Below are positions 22,868 to 33,121 of a stretch of 64,000 bases of DNA, piece after piece. The position numbers and the translations under genes are program-made. The stretch spans positions 4,588,001-4,652,000 of the forward strand of contig CAVTRT010000003.1 in NCBI GenBank assembly GCA_963737285.1. The letters run 5' to 3'. This DNA comes from Trebonia sp963737285. Lineage in GTDB: Bacteria; Actinomycetota; Actinomycetes; Streptosporangiales; Streptosporangiaceae. The notes beneath the pieces were generated by a model. The model saw nothing but the letters and a program-made list of their open reading frames with translations, did no database searches and was not told the origin of the DNA. Positions within the stretch are counted from its first letter, which is position 1. Each line of letters begins with the position of its first letter.

Positions 22868-25188
22868 TGCCCGTTCTTTCCCCGGCTGGCGAGCCGGAGC
22901 GGCCTGGCCGCTGGCGGTGGCCGGTCGATCCGGCCCGCTACGACATCACGCCCGCGCTCCGGGACGCCGAGAGGGACGGCATCATCGAGCTTGGCGCCAG
23001 CGGGCTGCGCCGCCTGGCCCGGCATGATCCTGCGGCCCGGGGATGGAGGCAGGTCCGGCGGCTGCTGAGGCCGCTTGACGATGCCAGCGCCGCCCTGCAG
23101 GTGCAGCTCACCCATCACCGCCGCCGGGCGATGCTGGACGCAACTGCCGTCGTGCTGCTGAGGTGCGCCGAGACTGGCCGGTCCTACTGGTCCTGGGACG
23201 AGGAGGAGTGGGCTGGCCTCCTCGGGCAGGACCAGCAGGGCTTCCGCAAGGCGGCTTCCGGCTGGGCCGATGATGCCGTTCGCCCGTATCTCGCCGCGCA
23301 CGCCTTCCTGCTCGCCGGCTTCACCGCCTTCTACCGGCTGGGCAGCTTCAGCCGCCTGACCCTGGCCCGGAACGTCTTCGGCCGCGACCGCGTGGATGTC
23401 GAGATCGCGCGCATCCGCGCGGTCCTGGCCGGGTGGGGCTACCAGCTCGGCCGCGACGACGACCCGATGCTGCCGATGGTCGCCTGCCAGATGCTCCTGC
23501 TCAACCGCAGCCCGCACCTGGAGGACCTGGGCACCGGGCTGTTCGAGCAGGCCCGCCGCGGCCGGCTCCTGCCCGCAGCCAGGGGAAACACGCTGCACGC
23601 CATGCAGCGCGCCGTCGCCGAGCTGGGCTTCTGCGACCCGCCGCAGCGGCTGACGGGCCGCCACTCGCCTAGAGCAACCGGAGGCTCGCCCGCGTGGGCG
23701 CAATGGGTGGAGCGCTGGCACGATACATCCACGCTCTCGCCCCGCGCCCGTGGAAACGTCCGGACCACGCTGCTGAAGGCAGGCCGGTGGATCGAGGCCG
23801 AGCATCCGCAGGCCGCTGACCCTGCCGGCTGGACCAGGCAGACCTGCGCCGCCTGGGTCGCGGAGGTCGACCGGATGCAGGTCGGCGACTTCGCCCAGCG
23901 CACCGCCGGGCTGGGAGACCGGGCGGGCAAGCCGCTGGAGGCGTCGACCAAGGCCGGGCACATCGCAGCGCTCCGCACGTTCTTCGGCGACCTGCACGAG
24001 TGGGAGTGGCTGCCGCGGCGGTTTGATCCCCAGCGCGCCCTGGGCACCCCGGGCAGCATCGCGGGCCTCGTCGGCCCGAACCCGCGGGTGATCGCCGACG
24101 AGGTCTGGGCGAAGCTCATGTGGGCCGGGCTGAACCTCGCCGAGGCCGACCTCCCGCAGTCCCAGGCCGGGAGGTTCTACCCGCTGGAGCTGGTCCGCGC
24201 CATCACGATGGCCTGGCTATTCTCCGGCCAGCGCAGCGACGAGATCGCCCGACTGCGGGTGGGCTGCATCCGCTGGCAGCACGACGGGGGTGCCATCCCC
24301 GGCGACTCCCGGCAGGTCCTGGCCCGGGAGGCGGTCTGCCTGCTGGACGTCCCCACCCACAAGACCGGGACCGCGTTCACCAAGCCCGTCGACCCGGTCC
24401 TCGGCCAGGCCATCGACATCTGGCAGGCCCTGCGCCCGGCCCAGCCGAAGCTCACCGACCGCCGCACCGGCGAGCGGGCCGACATGCTGTTCGCCGTCCG
24501 GGCGCGGAAGGTCTCCACGTCCTACATCAACAACACGGTCATCCCGCTGCTCTGCCGCAAGGCTGGCGTCCCGGCCGCCGACGTCCGTGGGAACATCACC
24601 AGCCACCGGGCCAGATCGACCATCGCCAGCCAGCTCTACAACGCCAAGGAGCCGATGACCCTGTTCGAGCTGCAGGCCTGGCTCGGCCACCGCTCCCCGC
24701 AGTCCACCCAGTTCTACGCGAAGATCAGCCCCGCCACCCTGACCCGCGCCTACGACGACGCCGGGTACTTCTCCCGCAACGTCCGCACCATCGAGGTCCT
24801 CGTCGACCGCGACGCCATCACCTCCGGCGCCGCAGCGGCCGGCGACCCCTGGCAGCACTACGACCTCGGCCACGGCTACTGCGCCTACACGTTCTTCGAG
24901 CAGTGCCAGCACCGCATGGCCTGCGCCAAGTGCGACTTCTACACGCCCAAGGACTCCTCTAAGGCCCAGCTGCTGGAGGCCAAGGACAACCTCCAGCGCA
25001 TGCTCGCGGCCATCCCGCTCACCGACGACGAGCGCGGCGCCGTCGATGACGGCCAGGCCGTCCTCGACAAGCTCCTGGAACGCCTCGCGGACGTCCCCAC
25101 CCCAGCTGGCCCAACACCCCGCCAGATCGGCGCCCCAGCGCAGGCAACGCTGCTGCCGGTCATCGAGGTCAGCAAGAAGCCCAGGTAA
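22867..25188 (+). CDS. Large tyrosine recombinase (Tn554 TnpB-like) with C-terminal Cys motif
   Basis: The 773-residue protein starts MPVLSPAGEPERPGRWRW. The C-terminal catalytic region shows LFSGQRSDEIARLRVG (Arg), ITSHRARSTIASQLYN (H-x-x-R) and LQAWLGHRSPQSTQFYAKI (GH...Tyr). These are followed by LGHGYCAYTFFEQCQHRMACAKCDFYTPKDS, a Cys cluster seen in the larger recombinase of Tn554-type pairs. A Leu/Ala-rich N-terminal half with an XerD-like core domain (WVERWHDTSTLSPRARGNVRTTLLKAGRWIEAEHP) precedes it. No frameshift is seen in this gene. Confidence 0.8.
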   Translation: MPVLSPAGEPERPGRWRWPVDPARYDITPALRDAERDGIIELGASGLRRLARHDPAARGWRQVRRLLRPLDDASAALQVQLTHHRRRAMLDATAVVLLRCAETGRSYWSWDEEEWAGLLGQDQQGFRKAASGWADDAVRPYLAAHAFLLAGFTAFYRLGSFSRLTLARNVFGRDRVDVEIARIRAVLAGWGYQLGRDDDPMLPMVACQMLLLNRSPHLEDLGTGLFEQARRGRLLPAARGNTLHAMQRAVAELGFCDPPQRLTGRHSPRATGGSPAWAQWVERWHDTSTLSPRARGNVRTTLLKAGRWIEAEHPQAADPAGWTRQTCAAWVAEVDRMQVGDFAQRTAGLGDRAGKPLEASTKAGHIAALRTFFGDLHEWEWLPRRFDPQRALGTPGSIAGLVGPNPRVIADEVWAKLMWAGLNLAEADLPQSQAGRFYPLELVRAITMAWLFSGQRSDEIARLRVGCIRWQHDGGAIPGDSRQVLAREAVCLLDVPTHKTGTAFTKPVDPVLGQAIDIWQALRPAQPKLTDRRTGERADMLFAVRARKVSTSYINNTVIPLLCRKAGVPAADVRGNITSHRARSTIASQLYNAKEPMTLFELQAWLGHRSPQSTQFYAKISPATLTRAYDDAGYFSRNVRTIEVLVDRDAITSGAAAAGDPWQHYDLGHGYCAYTFFEQCQHRMACAKCDFYTPKDSSKAQLLEAKDNLQRMLAAIPLTDDERGAVDDGQAVLDKLLERLADVPTPAGPTPRQIGAPAQATLLPVIEVSKKPR

Positions 25189-25713
25189 TCAGGCTCGGGC
25201 CTTGCGGCCCAGCGGGTGCCGGACAAAACCGGGAACCGCCTCGCCGATGCTGTTCTCGTCAAGGCCGTTGGCAACATGGAATCGGCCGCTGCCGAAGGTG
25301 AACTCCACAGCGACGGAACCGTTCGCCAGGTCGTGACCTGGCGAACGCCACTCCAGCAGGGCAACCTCGCGAAGCTCCTGGACGACGAACCTGCCGATCC
25401 GGTCGTCAGCGAAGGACCACTCAGGCGTCAGCCCCAGCCCGTCCCATCCCGTGACCACTGCTGAGGTGTCGATCGTGTTCCAGCCGATCGACAGCTCATC
25501 GAGCTTCCAGTGGCAGAGTTCCACCTGCACGCCGTCGAAGTCGAGGACAACCGGGCAGTCCGCGAACCACTCCCCGCTCTCGGCAAAGCGCACGAGCGCA
25601 TTCGCGGTCAAGCGGCGCCCGCCCAGCGCCGCCAGCTGAGTTCCATGCTCCTCCCGGATCGCGTCGATCCCCACCAGGAACGCCGGGTCAAAGCCGGAGA
25701 TGCCCATCCTCAC
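25189..25713 (-). CDS. Hypothetical passenger protein of the transposon
   Basis: The 174-residue protein (MRMGISGFDPAFLVGIDAIREEHGTQLAALGGRRLTANALVRFAESGEWFADCPVVLDFDGVQVELCHWKLDELSIGWNTIDTS) is acidic with alternating strands, rather like actinobacterial immunity or DUF-type proteins. It abuts the recombinase stop. Its ATG overlaps the transposase stop at 25710. No family is recognised. It is probably cargo or a captured flanking gene. Confidence 0.55.
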   Translation of the reverse strand: MRMGISGFDPAFLVGIDAIREEHGTQLAALGGRRLTANALVRFAESGEWFADCPVVLDFDGVQVELCHWKLDELSIGWNTIDTSAVVTGWDGLGLTPEWSFADDRIGRFVVQELREVALLEWRSPGHDLANGSVAVEFTFGSGRFHVANGLDENSIGEAVPGFVRHPLGRKARA

Positions 25714-27420
25714 GACAGGATTCTCGCGATCTCACCGTGAGAACGCCAGTCAGTTCCGGCTGCCTGAAAGGACTTGACAAACTGATTCCACAGAATGATG
25801 TGGTTGACGCGTCCCTCGACGGGGCCGGAGTTCCAGGGCATGGTCAGGCCGCTGGTGACGGCGTCGAGGTCTTGCTCGAGTCCCTTGGCGAAGGAGGAGA
25901 TGCCTGGCAGGCCGGCGTCGCGGGCGCCGGCGATCGATTGCGGGAGATCCTGGCCGGTGAGCTGGGTGATCATGACGGCGAACGCGCGGACCTGCTCAGA
26001 GGCTGCCTGCAGCTCGGGGCAGCGGTCCAGCACGGCCTTGAGCCGGGGCCGGTCGTCGTCGGTGAGGGAGTCGGGGTGGCGGGTGAGCCAGCCGGTGACG
26101 TCCCGGACGGTCGGCGGTGCCTGCGGCAGCGACTCCCTGGCGGGCTGGTGCTTGCTGAGGTAGTCGCGGACGACGGGGTAGCTGCCCGTGTAGCCAAGCT
26201 CCCTGATCTCGCGGAAGAGCCGGGTCATGCTGCCGTGCCCCTGGCCGGCGTGCTGGTCTAGGTAGGGCTTGAACGGGTCCAGCTTGCTGGGGCGGGGTGC
26301 CTGCCAGCGGCCGTCGGCGAGCTCCTGCCAGGTGGCGGCGCGGGCGTAGCGCTGGACGGTGTGCAGTCCCCAGCCCGGGTGGCGGGCGATCTCCCGCAGG
26401 CCGCGCCCCTGGTCCAGCAGCTCGTGCACGGTCGCGTGGTGCCGGCGGGCGCGGTCGGCGTACTTCCCGGCCGGGTCCGGCGCGGCGTGCGCCGGCCGCG
26501 GCCGGCATCAGCTCCGCGCCAGCGGCGGGCACGGGATCGGGCTCGGCGAGGCAGGAGCGGTGGGCGGCGACGCACTTCTCGACGGCCTTGGCGAGGTTCT
26601 GCCACAGGTGGAACCGGTCGGCGACCTGGATCGCGTCCGGCGCCCCGGCGGTGGCGCCGCTGGCGTAGGCGCCGGCCCGGTCCCGGCAGATGACCTGCAC
26701 GCCGGGATGGGCGGCCAGCCAGTCCGCGAGCGGCTGGGCGTCGCGGCCTTCCAGCAGGTCAAGCGGGGCGCCGGTCTGGCAGTCGATGATGACGGTGCCG
26801 TAGTTCTGCCCGCGCCTGATGGCGAAGTCGTCCACCCCGACGACCCGCGGTTCGGGCGCCACCGGGTCCGGGGCGGCCATGACGAGCCGCAGCAGCACCT
26901 GCCGGCTCGCCGGCGCGCCCACGATCGCGGCGAGCCGGGATGCCGCCCGGCCGGCCAGCGCGACCGCGATGTCCCGCAGCACGCCCGCCAGCAGGGCGGT
27001 CTTCCGCGCGTACCGGGTGGTCAGGCCCGTGACCTGCTCGGCGAACGTCTTGCGCTTGCATTCCGGCCAGGCGCAGAAGAACCGGCGGGCGGTCAGCCGG
27101 ATCATCACCCGGCGCCCGCCGATGGCGGCATCGGCCAGCCGCCTTGAGTAGCGGCTGTGCACCCGGCCCGACTCCATGCCGCACGCCGGGCACGCCGCCG
27201 CGCCCGCCCGCGCCCTGGCCAGCACGCACACCAGCCCGGCCGCCACCACGACCCCCTCGACGACCACCCCGGCCAGGTGCGGCAGGAGGATTCCCAGCTC
27301 AACGGCACCCGGGCATGACAAGTACCCGTCATCTTGCGACAATGACACTCGGACTCCTGGAAGAACGGCAGGCTTAGACAACCGCTGGACTACCAGGAGT
27401 CCCTTCACTTCACATGGCAA
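25710..27420 (-). pseudogene. ISL3-family transposase, frameshifted and with atypical C-terminus
   Basis: The N-terminus has a zinc-binding part CPACGMESGRVHSRYSRRLADAAIGGRRVMIRLTARRFFCAWPECKRKTFAEQ. DDE-domain motifs follow: VVGVDDFAIRRGQNYGTVIIDCQTGAPLDLL, VQVICRDRAGAYASGA and VADRFHLWQNLAKAVEKCV. A one-base shift near 26,495 is needed to continue into HHATVHELLDQGRGLREIARHPGWGLHTVQRYARA. It ends NSGPVEGRVNHIILWNQFVKSFQAAGTDWRSHGEIARILS. Normal ISL3 enzymes continue after PVEGxVNxIK with about 40 residues ending in a LLRxRVL motif, so the tail appears replaced from about 25,790. The true start is probably downstream of 27420, near GILLPHLAGVVVEGV. Confidence 0.75.
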
Positions 27421-27593
27421 ACACGCCGATCACGCGCAACCCCGAACGGCCTCCCCCTGCCATGGAGCTCTGGAGCCGTCGAGGGAAACGTCAGCCGCCT
27501 CAAGACGCGGAAGGCAAGTGCACGGCCACGCCAGCTTCGAGCTCCTCCGCCAGCGAGTGCTCCTCGTGACCTGATCAGGCCGGGCCGAGACGA

Positions 27594-27636
27594 TCACGAA
27601 ATTGGGGCCAGATCCCAGGTCACACGAACAAAACCA
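27594..27636 (-). repeat. Right terminal inverted repeat of the ISL3 transposon
   Basis: Read on the minus strand it starts TGGTTTTGTTCGTGTG and then TGGGATCTGGCCCCAAT. It is followed on the plus strand by GCGGCT, the same six bases that precede the left end. Confidence 0.9.
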
Positions 27637-27717
27637 GCGGCTCGTAGCTGAACCACTGGTTCAGCTTCTCCTGGGCGGTTCACCGACTCTGCTGAAGTTG
27701 AGGTGCCTCATCGCGGT
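27637..27717 (+). CRISPR. CRISPR array 1, distal part (spacer and degenerate terminal repeat)
   Basis: After the duplicated GCGGC end of the repeat comes a 36-bp spacer (27642-27677). A degenerate repeat at 27678-27717 then begins GTTCACCGACTCTGCTGAAG and ends CCTCATCGCGGT. A further faint repeat-like tail (AGGTCGGGCCTCACTGCG) follows near 27758. This is the trailing end of array 1, displaced 6 kb by the transposon. Confidence 0.7.
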
Positions 27718-27765
27718 CGGCAGGGTGCCCTGCGCCGATGCATGACGATGCGCCAAGGTCGGGCC

Positions 27766-28725
27766 TCACTGCGTCGGCATGACTGTCACCTTCACGGGCG
27801 CGAGGACGCCTGCGAACTTGTCGGCGTCGGGGAGCTTCTCGCGTTCCGCGGCGTAGACGGCGAAGACGCCGAGCGGTCCCCAGCCGGTGGAGCGGACGGC
27901 TGGGGCTTCGCTGACTGGCTTGAGGATGGGGTGCTCCAGAAGTGCTTGGACGGCGTGCGTGTCGAGTGGCTGCTGCCAAAGCGGCCAGATCATGAAGAAC
28001 CGCTGGCCGATGTGGTGCCAGAGTGTGGCAGCCGGGTGCTGGCCGTCTCCGGTCAGGCGCAGCAGTGGGAGGGCCATCGTGGCGAGCCAGGTCGCGCCGG
28101 GTACTCCGCGCTCGGCTGCCTTCGCACCTCGGGGGTCATCGACCGGGGAGTTGAGGACGCGGTGGTCGAGGTACTCGCCTGTGACTCCTTCCACGCGTCG
28201 CCAGTTGGATAGCGCCTCGCGGATCAGCCCGGGCTGGCTTCGCACCAGATCGTGGGACTTACCGAAAAAGGTCCGGACGCTTTGCTTGGCGCGAGGGGCC
28301 GCGAATGGCGTGAGGGCAGCACGACCCGCGTTGTCTACGGCGAGGTCGGTGAACAGGTGGGGCAGCCACTGGCCGGTGGCCTGCGGGTCGATGCGACTCA
28401 GGTCTGCGGCGAGGCCCCGGTACCTGTCGCGTGGCTGCCGCATCGGGTCCGGTCCTGCACTTGGGCGCAGCGGGAACCCGGGGGCCGTGCCGACGATCAC
28501 GGCGTCCTTGTCGGTGGCCGCGATGATGTCTGCTAGCTCCTGCTCGATGGCGTCGAGGGTCGGGCGGGGCGAGTGGATGACGGCCGTCCCGGTGGTGGTC
28601 GTGAAGGAAAGGCAGGTTGCCCCCGGCTGGCGGTCGCTGAGGAGGCTGAGCAGGCCGAGGGCGGCGAGGAAGCCGAGCGCGTCCTGCCCAGTCAGTGCAG
28701 GTACGTCAACGTGATGGATCACCAT
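27766..28725 (-). CDS. csb3-like: Type I-G CRISPR effector subunit, Csb3-like (candidate large subunit)
   Basis: The 319-residue protein starts MVIHHVDVPALTGQDALGFLAALGLLSLLSDRQPGATCLSFTTTTGTAVIHSP. It continues IEQELADIIAATDKDAVIVGTAPGFPLR, WLPHLFTDLAVDNAGRAALTPFAAPRAKQSVRTFFGKSHDLV and GVTGEYLDHRVLNSPVDDPRGAKAAERGVPGATWLATMALPLLRL. The opening (L.G.dplgFLAALGLL.LL) is typical of large-subunit-type proteins of type I-U/I-G systems. It overlaps the cas3 end by 7 bp. I am confident it is a Cas effector component, less so of the exact family name (Csb3 versus a Csx17/Cas8-like protein). Confidence 0.65.
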   Translation of the reverse strand: MVIHHVDVPALTGQDALGFLAALGLLSLLSDRQPGATCLSFTTTTGTAVIHSPRPTLDAIEQELADIIAATDKDAVIVGTAPGFPLRPSAGPDPMRQPRDRYRGLAADLSRIDPQATGQWLPHLFTDLAVDNAGRAALTPFAAPRAKQSVRTFFGKSHDLVRSQPGLIREALSNWRRVEGVTGEYLDHRVLNSPVDDPRGAKAAERGVPGATWLATMALPLLRLTGDGQHPAATLWHHIGQRFFMIWPLWQQPLDTHAVQALLEHPILKPVSEAPAVRSTGWGPLGVFAVYAAEREKLPDADKFAGVLAPVKVTVMPTQ

Positions 28726-31641
28726 GAGTCCTCCGGTAGATCGTCCGGGCGGGCTGAGCACCAGATGTCGGCGAGGCGGACGATGGCTTCGAGGAGGGCG
28801 AGTCCCCAGCGGCCATACTGCTCGCACAGTCGGGCGAAGCGCGCAGGACCGTCCCAGTCCACCGTCTGGTCAGAGTCGAGCACAACGTCCTTGCGGCCGA
28901 CTACGCGACGGGGCGCCGGGTCGACGATGGGCGGCAGGAGCGGCCGGGCGAAGCCGTGGTGGCTCGCGATGAGGTGGACGATGAGGTCCAGGTCCGGTTC
29001 CCCGTCGATGAGCTCCGCGGCGAAGCGTGCGGAGAGGGCCTCGTGGCGCATGCCCGCCGGGTAGCCAGACAGCCGCCAGGCACGGCGGAACGCGGCCCGG
29101 TCCGCCGGGTCCATCCCGGACTTGGCCAGCGGCTCTGTCGTGGCCGCGTGCAGCCACTTGTCGCCGCCGTGCAGCATGAGCTGGAAGCGAGCGTCCCGCT
29201 TGCCCTCGTCGTGATGGTCGGCCGCCAGCTCGGCCGCCCGGATGACGTCCTTGGGCAGGCCGAGGTTGCTGGCGAACTGGCGTGCCCGGGCGCGCACGGC
29301 CGCCTGGTGGTCTGCCAGCGACATTGGCTGGGCGGCGGGATTCGCTGACGTACCGGCTGCGGTCGTGTCTGTGCTCCAGCCAACGCCTCGGTCGCTGAGC
29401 AGTACCACCGGACCGGAGCGTGCCAGCTGCCCGGCCACGGCCAGGCGGCCCAGGACTCGCTCATGGGGCAGTGGCTCGCGGCGGCCGCCGACTGGCTGCC
29501 CGGCGAGCATCTGACTGAGCCTGAGCCGGTACCGGCGGACGACTGGCGCGTCCTCATCCAAGTCAGCGGTGACCTGGGCGACGAGCTGCCCGATAGGCTC
29601 GGCCAGGTCCGGCGCGTGACACTTGATCGCGTCCACAAGCGTCTGGCCGATCCGGATGGCCGCGGGGACGCGGCGGTTCCCGCCCGCTAGGTCGGCGACG
29701 TCAGTCACGTCAGACGCCGAGGCCGGGTCCCACCCGAAGCGGTCGCAGCCGCCCCAGGAGACAGGGACGATGATCAGGTCACCAGCCTGGACTTGACCGG
29801 AGAAGACGGCCTCGCCGCCATCGGGGCCGCCGACCCTGAGCGCCATGCCCTCAGGGCCGGCTTTAGGAGCCACGTCCACGTCGCTACCGGGAGCCTGTGA
29901 CTCGGCATCGCTAAGCAGGGAGTCCGATTCGGCCGTCCCGGGGCGAGAGCCGGCTCCCGGGCGGCTGGCGAGCCAGCGCCGGATGGTGCTAATGGGCAGT
30001 TCGAGTGCCTCGCTGGCGCTGGGCGGGAACAGCTCGACGCGATCGCGCCACTGGAGGGGATCGTCCCCGTGCAGGTCTGCCCGCCACACGAGCGAGGCTG
30101 TTGGCTCGCCCGTCTCGATGCCGTGCAGGTACGGTGCGACCGGGACGTCGGGACATGGGGCGGGCGAGGTCCTGGCCCAGGCGTCCAGGGTGTCGGCCCA
30201 CACCAGCGGGGCGTAGGGGCGGGCCCCCTGCATGGCCGGCAGGTCGCTGGCCGGGACGCGATCGAGGTGCCGGCGCAACTGGGCGGGCGATGCGCCCGCG
30301 CCTCCCTTAAGGGCCGCCGCGTGCTTGCCTGCCTTGAGCTCCGTTGTTCCGGGCAGGCTCTTCAGCCACTCCCAGGTGCGCACTCTCGCCTCCCCGTAGA
30401 CGCGGTCCTCGAGTGCGTCCGAGTGCACGATGATCACCGGCGCGCCGTCCCGGTCGCCGCGCCGGTTGACCCGGCCGAGGCGCTGGATGAGCGCGGGCAG
30501 CGCGGCTGACTCGGTGACCATGCCATCGAGGTCGATGTCCGCGCCGACCTCGATCGTCTGGGTCGCCACGACGTACAGCGCCTGGCCCGGGTCCCGGACG
30601 GCGCCCGCGCGGATGCGGGGAAGCCACCCGGCCAGCAGGTAGTCACGGTCCACCGGGCGGATCCGGCCGGTCAGCAGGACGCATTGCGCTGGATCGGAGA
30701 CTACGGCCTGCAGGCGGCCGAAGACGGCACGGGCCATGGCCACGGTGTTGGCGACGACGCCGGTCACGCGGCCGGGGCCGCCGATCTCGGTAGCCTGCTG
30801 CGCCGTGGCGGCCGCCACGTTATCCCGGCTGACGGCCTTGGCACCGGGGACGCTGAGCAGGTGCAGCCGCTTGGGAGCGTTCAGCCGCTTGCTGGCGAGC
30901 GGGTGCCGCTCGTCAGCGGCGCTGATGCGGTACGTGGCCGGGTCTTGCTCACCGGGGCTGGCGGACATCGCGACAACGAGGGGGACGCGGCGGGTGCCTG
31001 CTGGCTCGAGCTGGGCGATGTCGCCGAGCGTGGACAGGAAGGGGTCTGACAGGTGGGCCTCGTCCACGATGATCAGGCTGTCGGTGCCGACCAGGGCCGC
31101 GTCGATCGGGCGGAGCTGCTCGCCGACGCCGTATCCGCGGAACAGCAGCCGGCTGCCGACCTGGTCGACCGTCCCGGTGATGATCGCGTGCCGGTCGGGG
31201 CGCTCCAGCCACAGCCACGACCAGTCGACGCCGCCGCGCATCCGGGTCACGTCGAGCACCGGGCCCTCGTCGTCACCTGGCATGGCCAGGCGGGCTGCGA
31301 CGGCGTGGCAGACGCTCCCGGGCAGCGCGCTGGCGAGTGCCTCCTGGATGCGAGACGCGTGCTCGTAGGCCTGGTCCACGATCAGGCGGCGGTCCACGAC
31401 CAGGAAGATCCGCCGCCGGGCCTGGGCGGCGGCCATCGCGCTGGCGAAGACGGCGACGTCGAGGATGGCCGTCTTGCCCAGTCCCGTTGGCACGTCGATC
31501 AGCGAAGGCCAGCCATCGTCCAGAACACGGGTGAGGCGCCTCCTGCCAGGGAAACGGGTCCGTGCCGTGGATTTCGTGGAAGAAGCCGGTGAACTGCTCC
31601 CGTCCAGGTGCCGCGACCCGCTCGGTGACCTCGGCCGTCAT
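28719..31641 (-). CDS. cas3: Cas3 helicase-nuclease of type I-G (C-terminal HD), one frameshift
   Basis: The product of about 970 residues starts MTAEVTERVAAPGREQFTGFFHEIHGTDPFPWQEA. A one-base shift near 31,543 leads into RLTRVLDDGWPSLIDVPTGLGKTAILDV (Walker A). Superfamily 2 helicase motifs follow: LIIVDEAHLSDPF, VVAMSASPGEQD, VVATQTIEVGADIDLDGMVTE and LIQRLGRVNRRGDR. The HD nuclease lies at the C-terminus (LAADHHDEGKRDARFQLMLHGGDKW at about 805, then LIVHLIASHHGFARPLLPPI), the arrangement of the GSU0051-type Cas3. It degrades Cascade-bound target DNA. Its ATG overlaps the csb2 stop (ATGA). Confidence 0.9.
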
Positions 31642-33111
31642 CGCACTGCCTCCTCTTTCTCCGCCTCGGCACGCGGGCGGCCCGGTGACCTCGCAGGCAG
31701 GAACAGGCCGACGCCGAGGTACCTCATGGATCCCGCCAGAACGGGACCGGCCACCGGTACTGGAAAGGTGACTCGCGCGTGCACCAGATGGCGGTGCGCA
31801 CGGTTGCGCGGGAGGGTCTCCGGCCGTGGCTGCCAGACCCCGCCCCGGACAAGCGGAGCCGGGGACACCTCGACCTCAGCGGGCCGCGGGTAGCCCGCGA
31901 TGACCAGGGACCGCGCGACCTCGCTCGCCTCGCTCCGCTGGCCGCGGTGCAGGTGGCCATCGAGCATCACCGGGGTCGCCGTGACCCACTCGCGGGAGCC
32001 GGCACCCGGCTGGCCTCCCCAGTGCTCCGGGTGCAGGCCCGCGCGATCTGCGGCCCCGTATGCCAGCCTGAGTGTCCGGCCGCCTGGCAGGCGGAAGCTC
32101 GGTTAGCGGGATGACGGCCTTCAGCAGCGCGACCAGGTCCGTTCGGGGCAGGTCGCCCGGGATGGCCAGGGCTAGGCCGAGCACGTGGCCATCGGCGTGA
32201 TCATGACCAACATCGGGCAGCGCAAGGTAGCCCACGTGCCGGTTGTCCGGTGCACCATGCCCGCTGACCTGGGCAGGGACCGGATCAGGAACCACGGACA
32301 GGACCGCCCGGCGTAGCGTGCTCGTCAGCATGGCAACCTGGCCGCCGCTGATCTGGACCACCGGGCGCTGAAGTCCCCACACGAGCAGGTCCTCGAATGG
32401 GCCTTGGATAGGGCCACGGCCCGTGCCGTGGTCAGCCGACTCGTCCGCGGGGGCGGTAGCCTCGTGCCGCCTGACCGCGTAGGGCACCGTTCGTGCCACC
32501 TCCCATGCGCGGCGGCCGTCGCGGTAGGCGTCCTGCAACTCGCCGACGTACCCGGCGTACGGAACGCGGACCAGCATGACCGCACGCTCCCCGCCAAGTT
32601 TTGCTGGCTCGTAGGCGACGTGGCCCCTGAGGGGGGCATGGCCGCCGTCCGAGACGGTCACCTCGGCGAGGCTCGTCGATCGCCCCACGTAGGGGACCAG
32701 GCGGGCCAGATCATGGAGCTGGGCCAGGATCTGGCCGGGCGGGCTAGCCTCCGGCCAGGTCACGGCGAACGACTCCGCGGCCGGGATGCTGGAGGCACGG
32801 ATTCGCTTTCCGTTGTCCCGGCCGGGCCAGGTCATGCTCCCGCCGCCGTCCTTGTCCGTAGCGTTCTTGACGACATAGCTGACTGCCCGGCTGCGCCGCG
32901 CCTGACCCGGAGGGTCGGCCCAGATCTCAGGGGCTGGCAGGGCTTCCAGCCATCGCAGTGCCGACCAGGCGGGGTCGTCGTCCCCGTGGCAGGAGGCGGC
33001 GAGCGCGCAGAAGACACGCGCGGGATGCGGCGGCCACTCTGGGTCGCTGACCCGGTCGCCGGCCGCGTCGTACCGGCCGTGGCGCAGGCGCACGATGATG
33101 GAGAGGGGCAT
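31638..33111 (-). CDS. csb2: Csb2 (GSU0054-type Cas5-Cas6 fusion), one frameshift
   Basis: The product of about 490 residues starts MPLSIIVRLRHGRYDAAGDRVSDPEWPPHPARVFCALAASCHGDDDPAWSALRWLEALPAPEIWAD, the classic Csb2 opening. It contains PYVGRSTSLAEVTVSDG. Near 32,100 a one-base shift is needed to pass into SFRLPGGRTLRLAYGAADRAGLHPEHWGGQ and EWVTATPVMLDGHLHRGQRSEASEVARSLVIAGYPRPAEVEVSPAPLVRGGVWQPRPETLPRNRAHRHLVHARVTFPVPVAGPVLAGSMRYLGVGLF. The LPGGRTL, TATPVxLDGH and G.xRYxGxGLF elements belong to the family. It combines the Cas5 repeat-tag function with the Cas6 ribonuclease that matures crRNA. Confidence 0.88.
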
Positions 33112-33121
33112 CTTCTCAGCC

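Larger units (their letters stand above)
21605..27636. mobile_element. ISL3-family transposon carrying two tyrosine recombinases (6,032 bp)
   Basis: The ends are 43-bp inverted repeats at 21605-21647 and 27594-27636, identical at 38 positions (outer TGGTTTTGTTC, inner TGGGATCTGGCCCCAAT). A 6-bp direct repeat GCGGCT flanks it (21599-21604 and 27637-27642). Inside are a recombinase pair on the plus strand, a small hypothetical gene and an ISL3 transposase on the minus strand. It splits CRISPR array 1 precisely at a repeat/spacer boundary. Confidence 0.85.
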
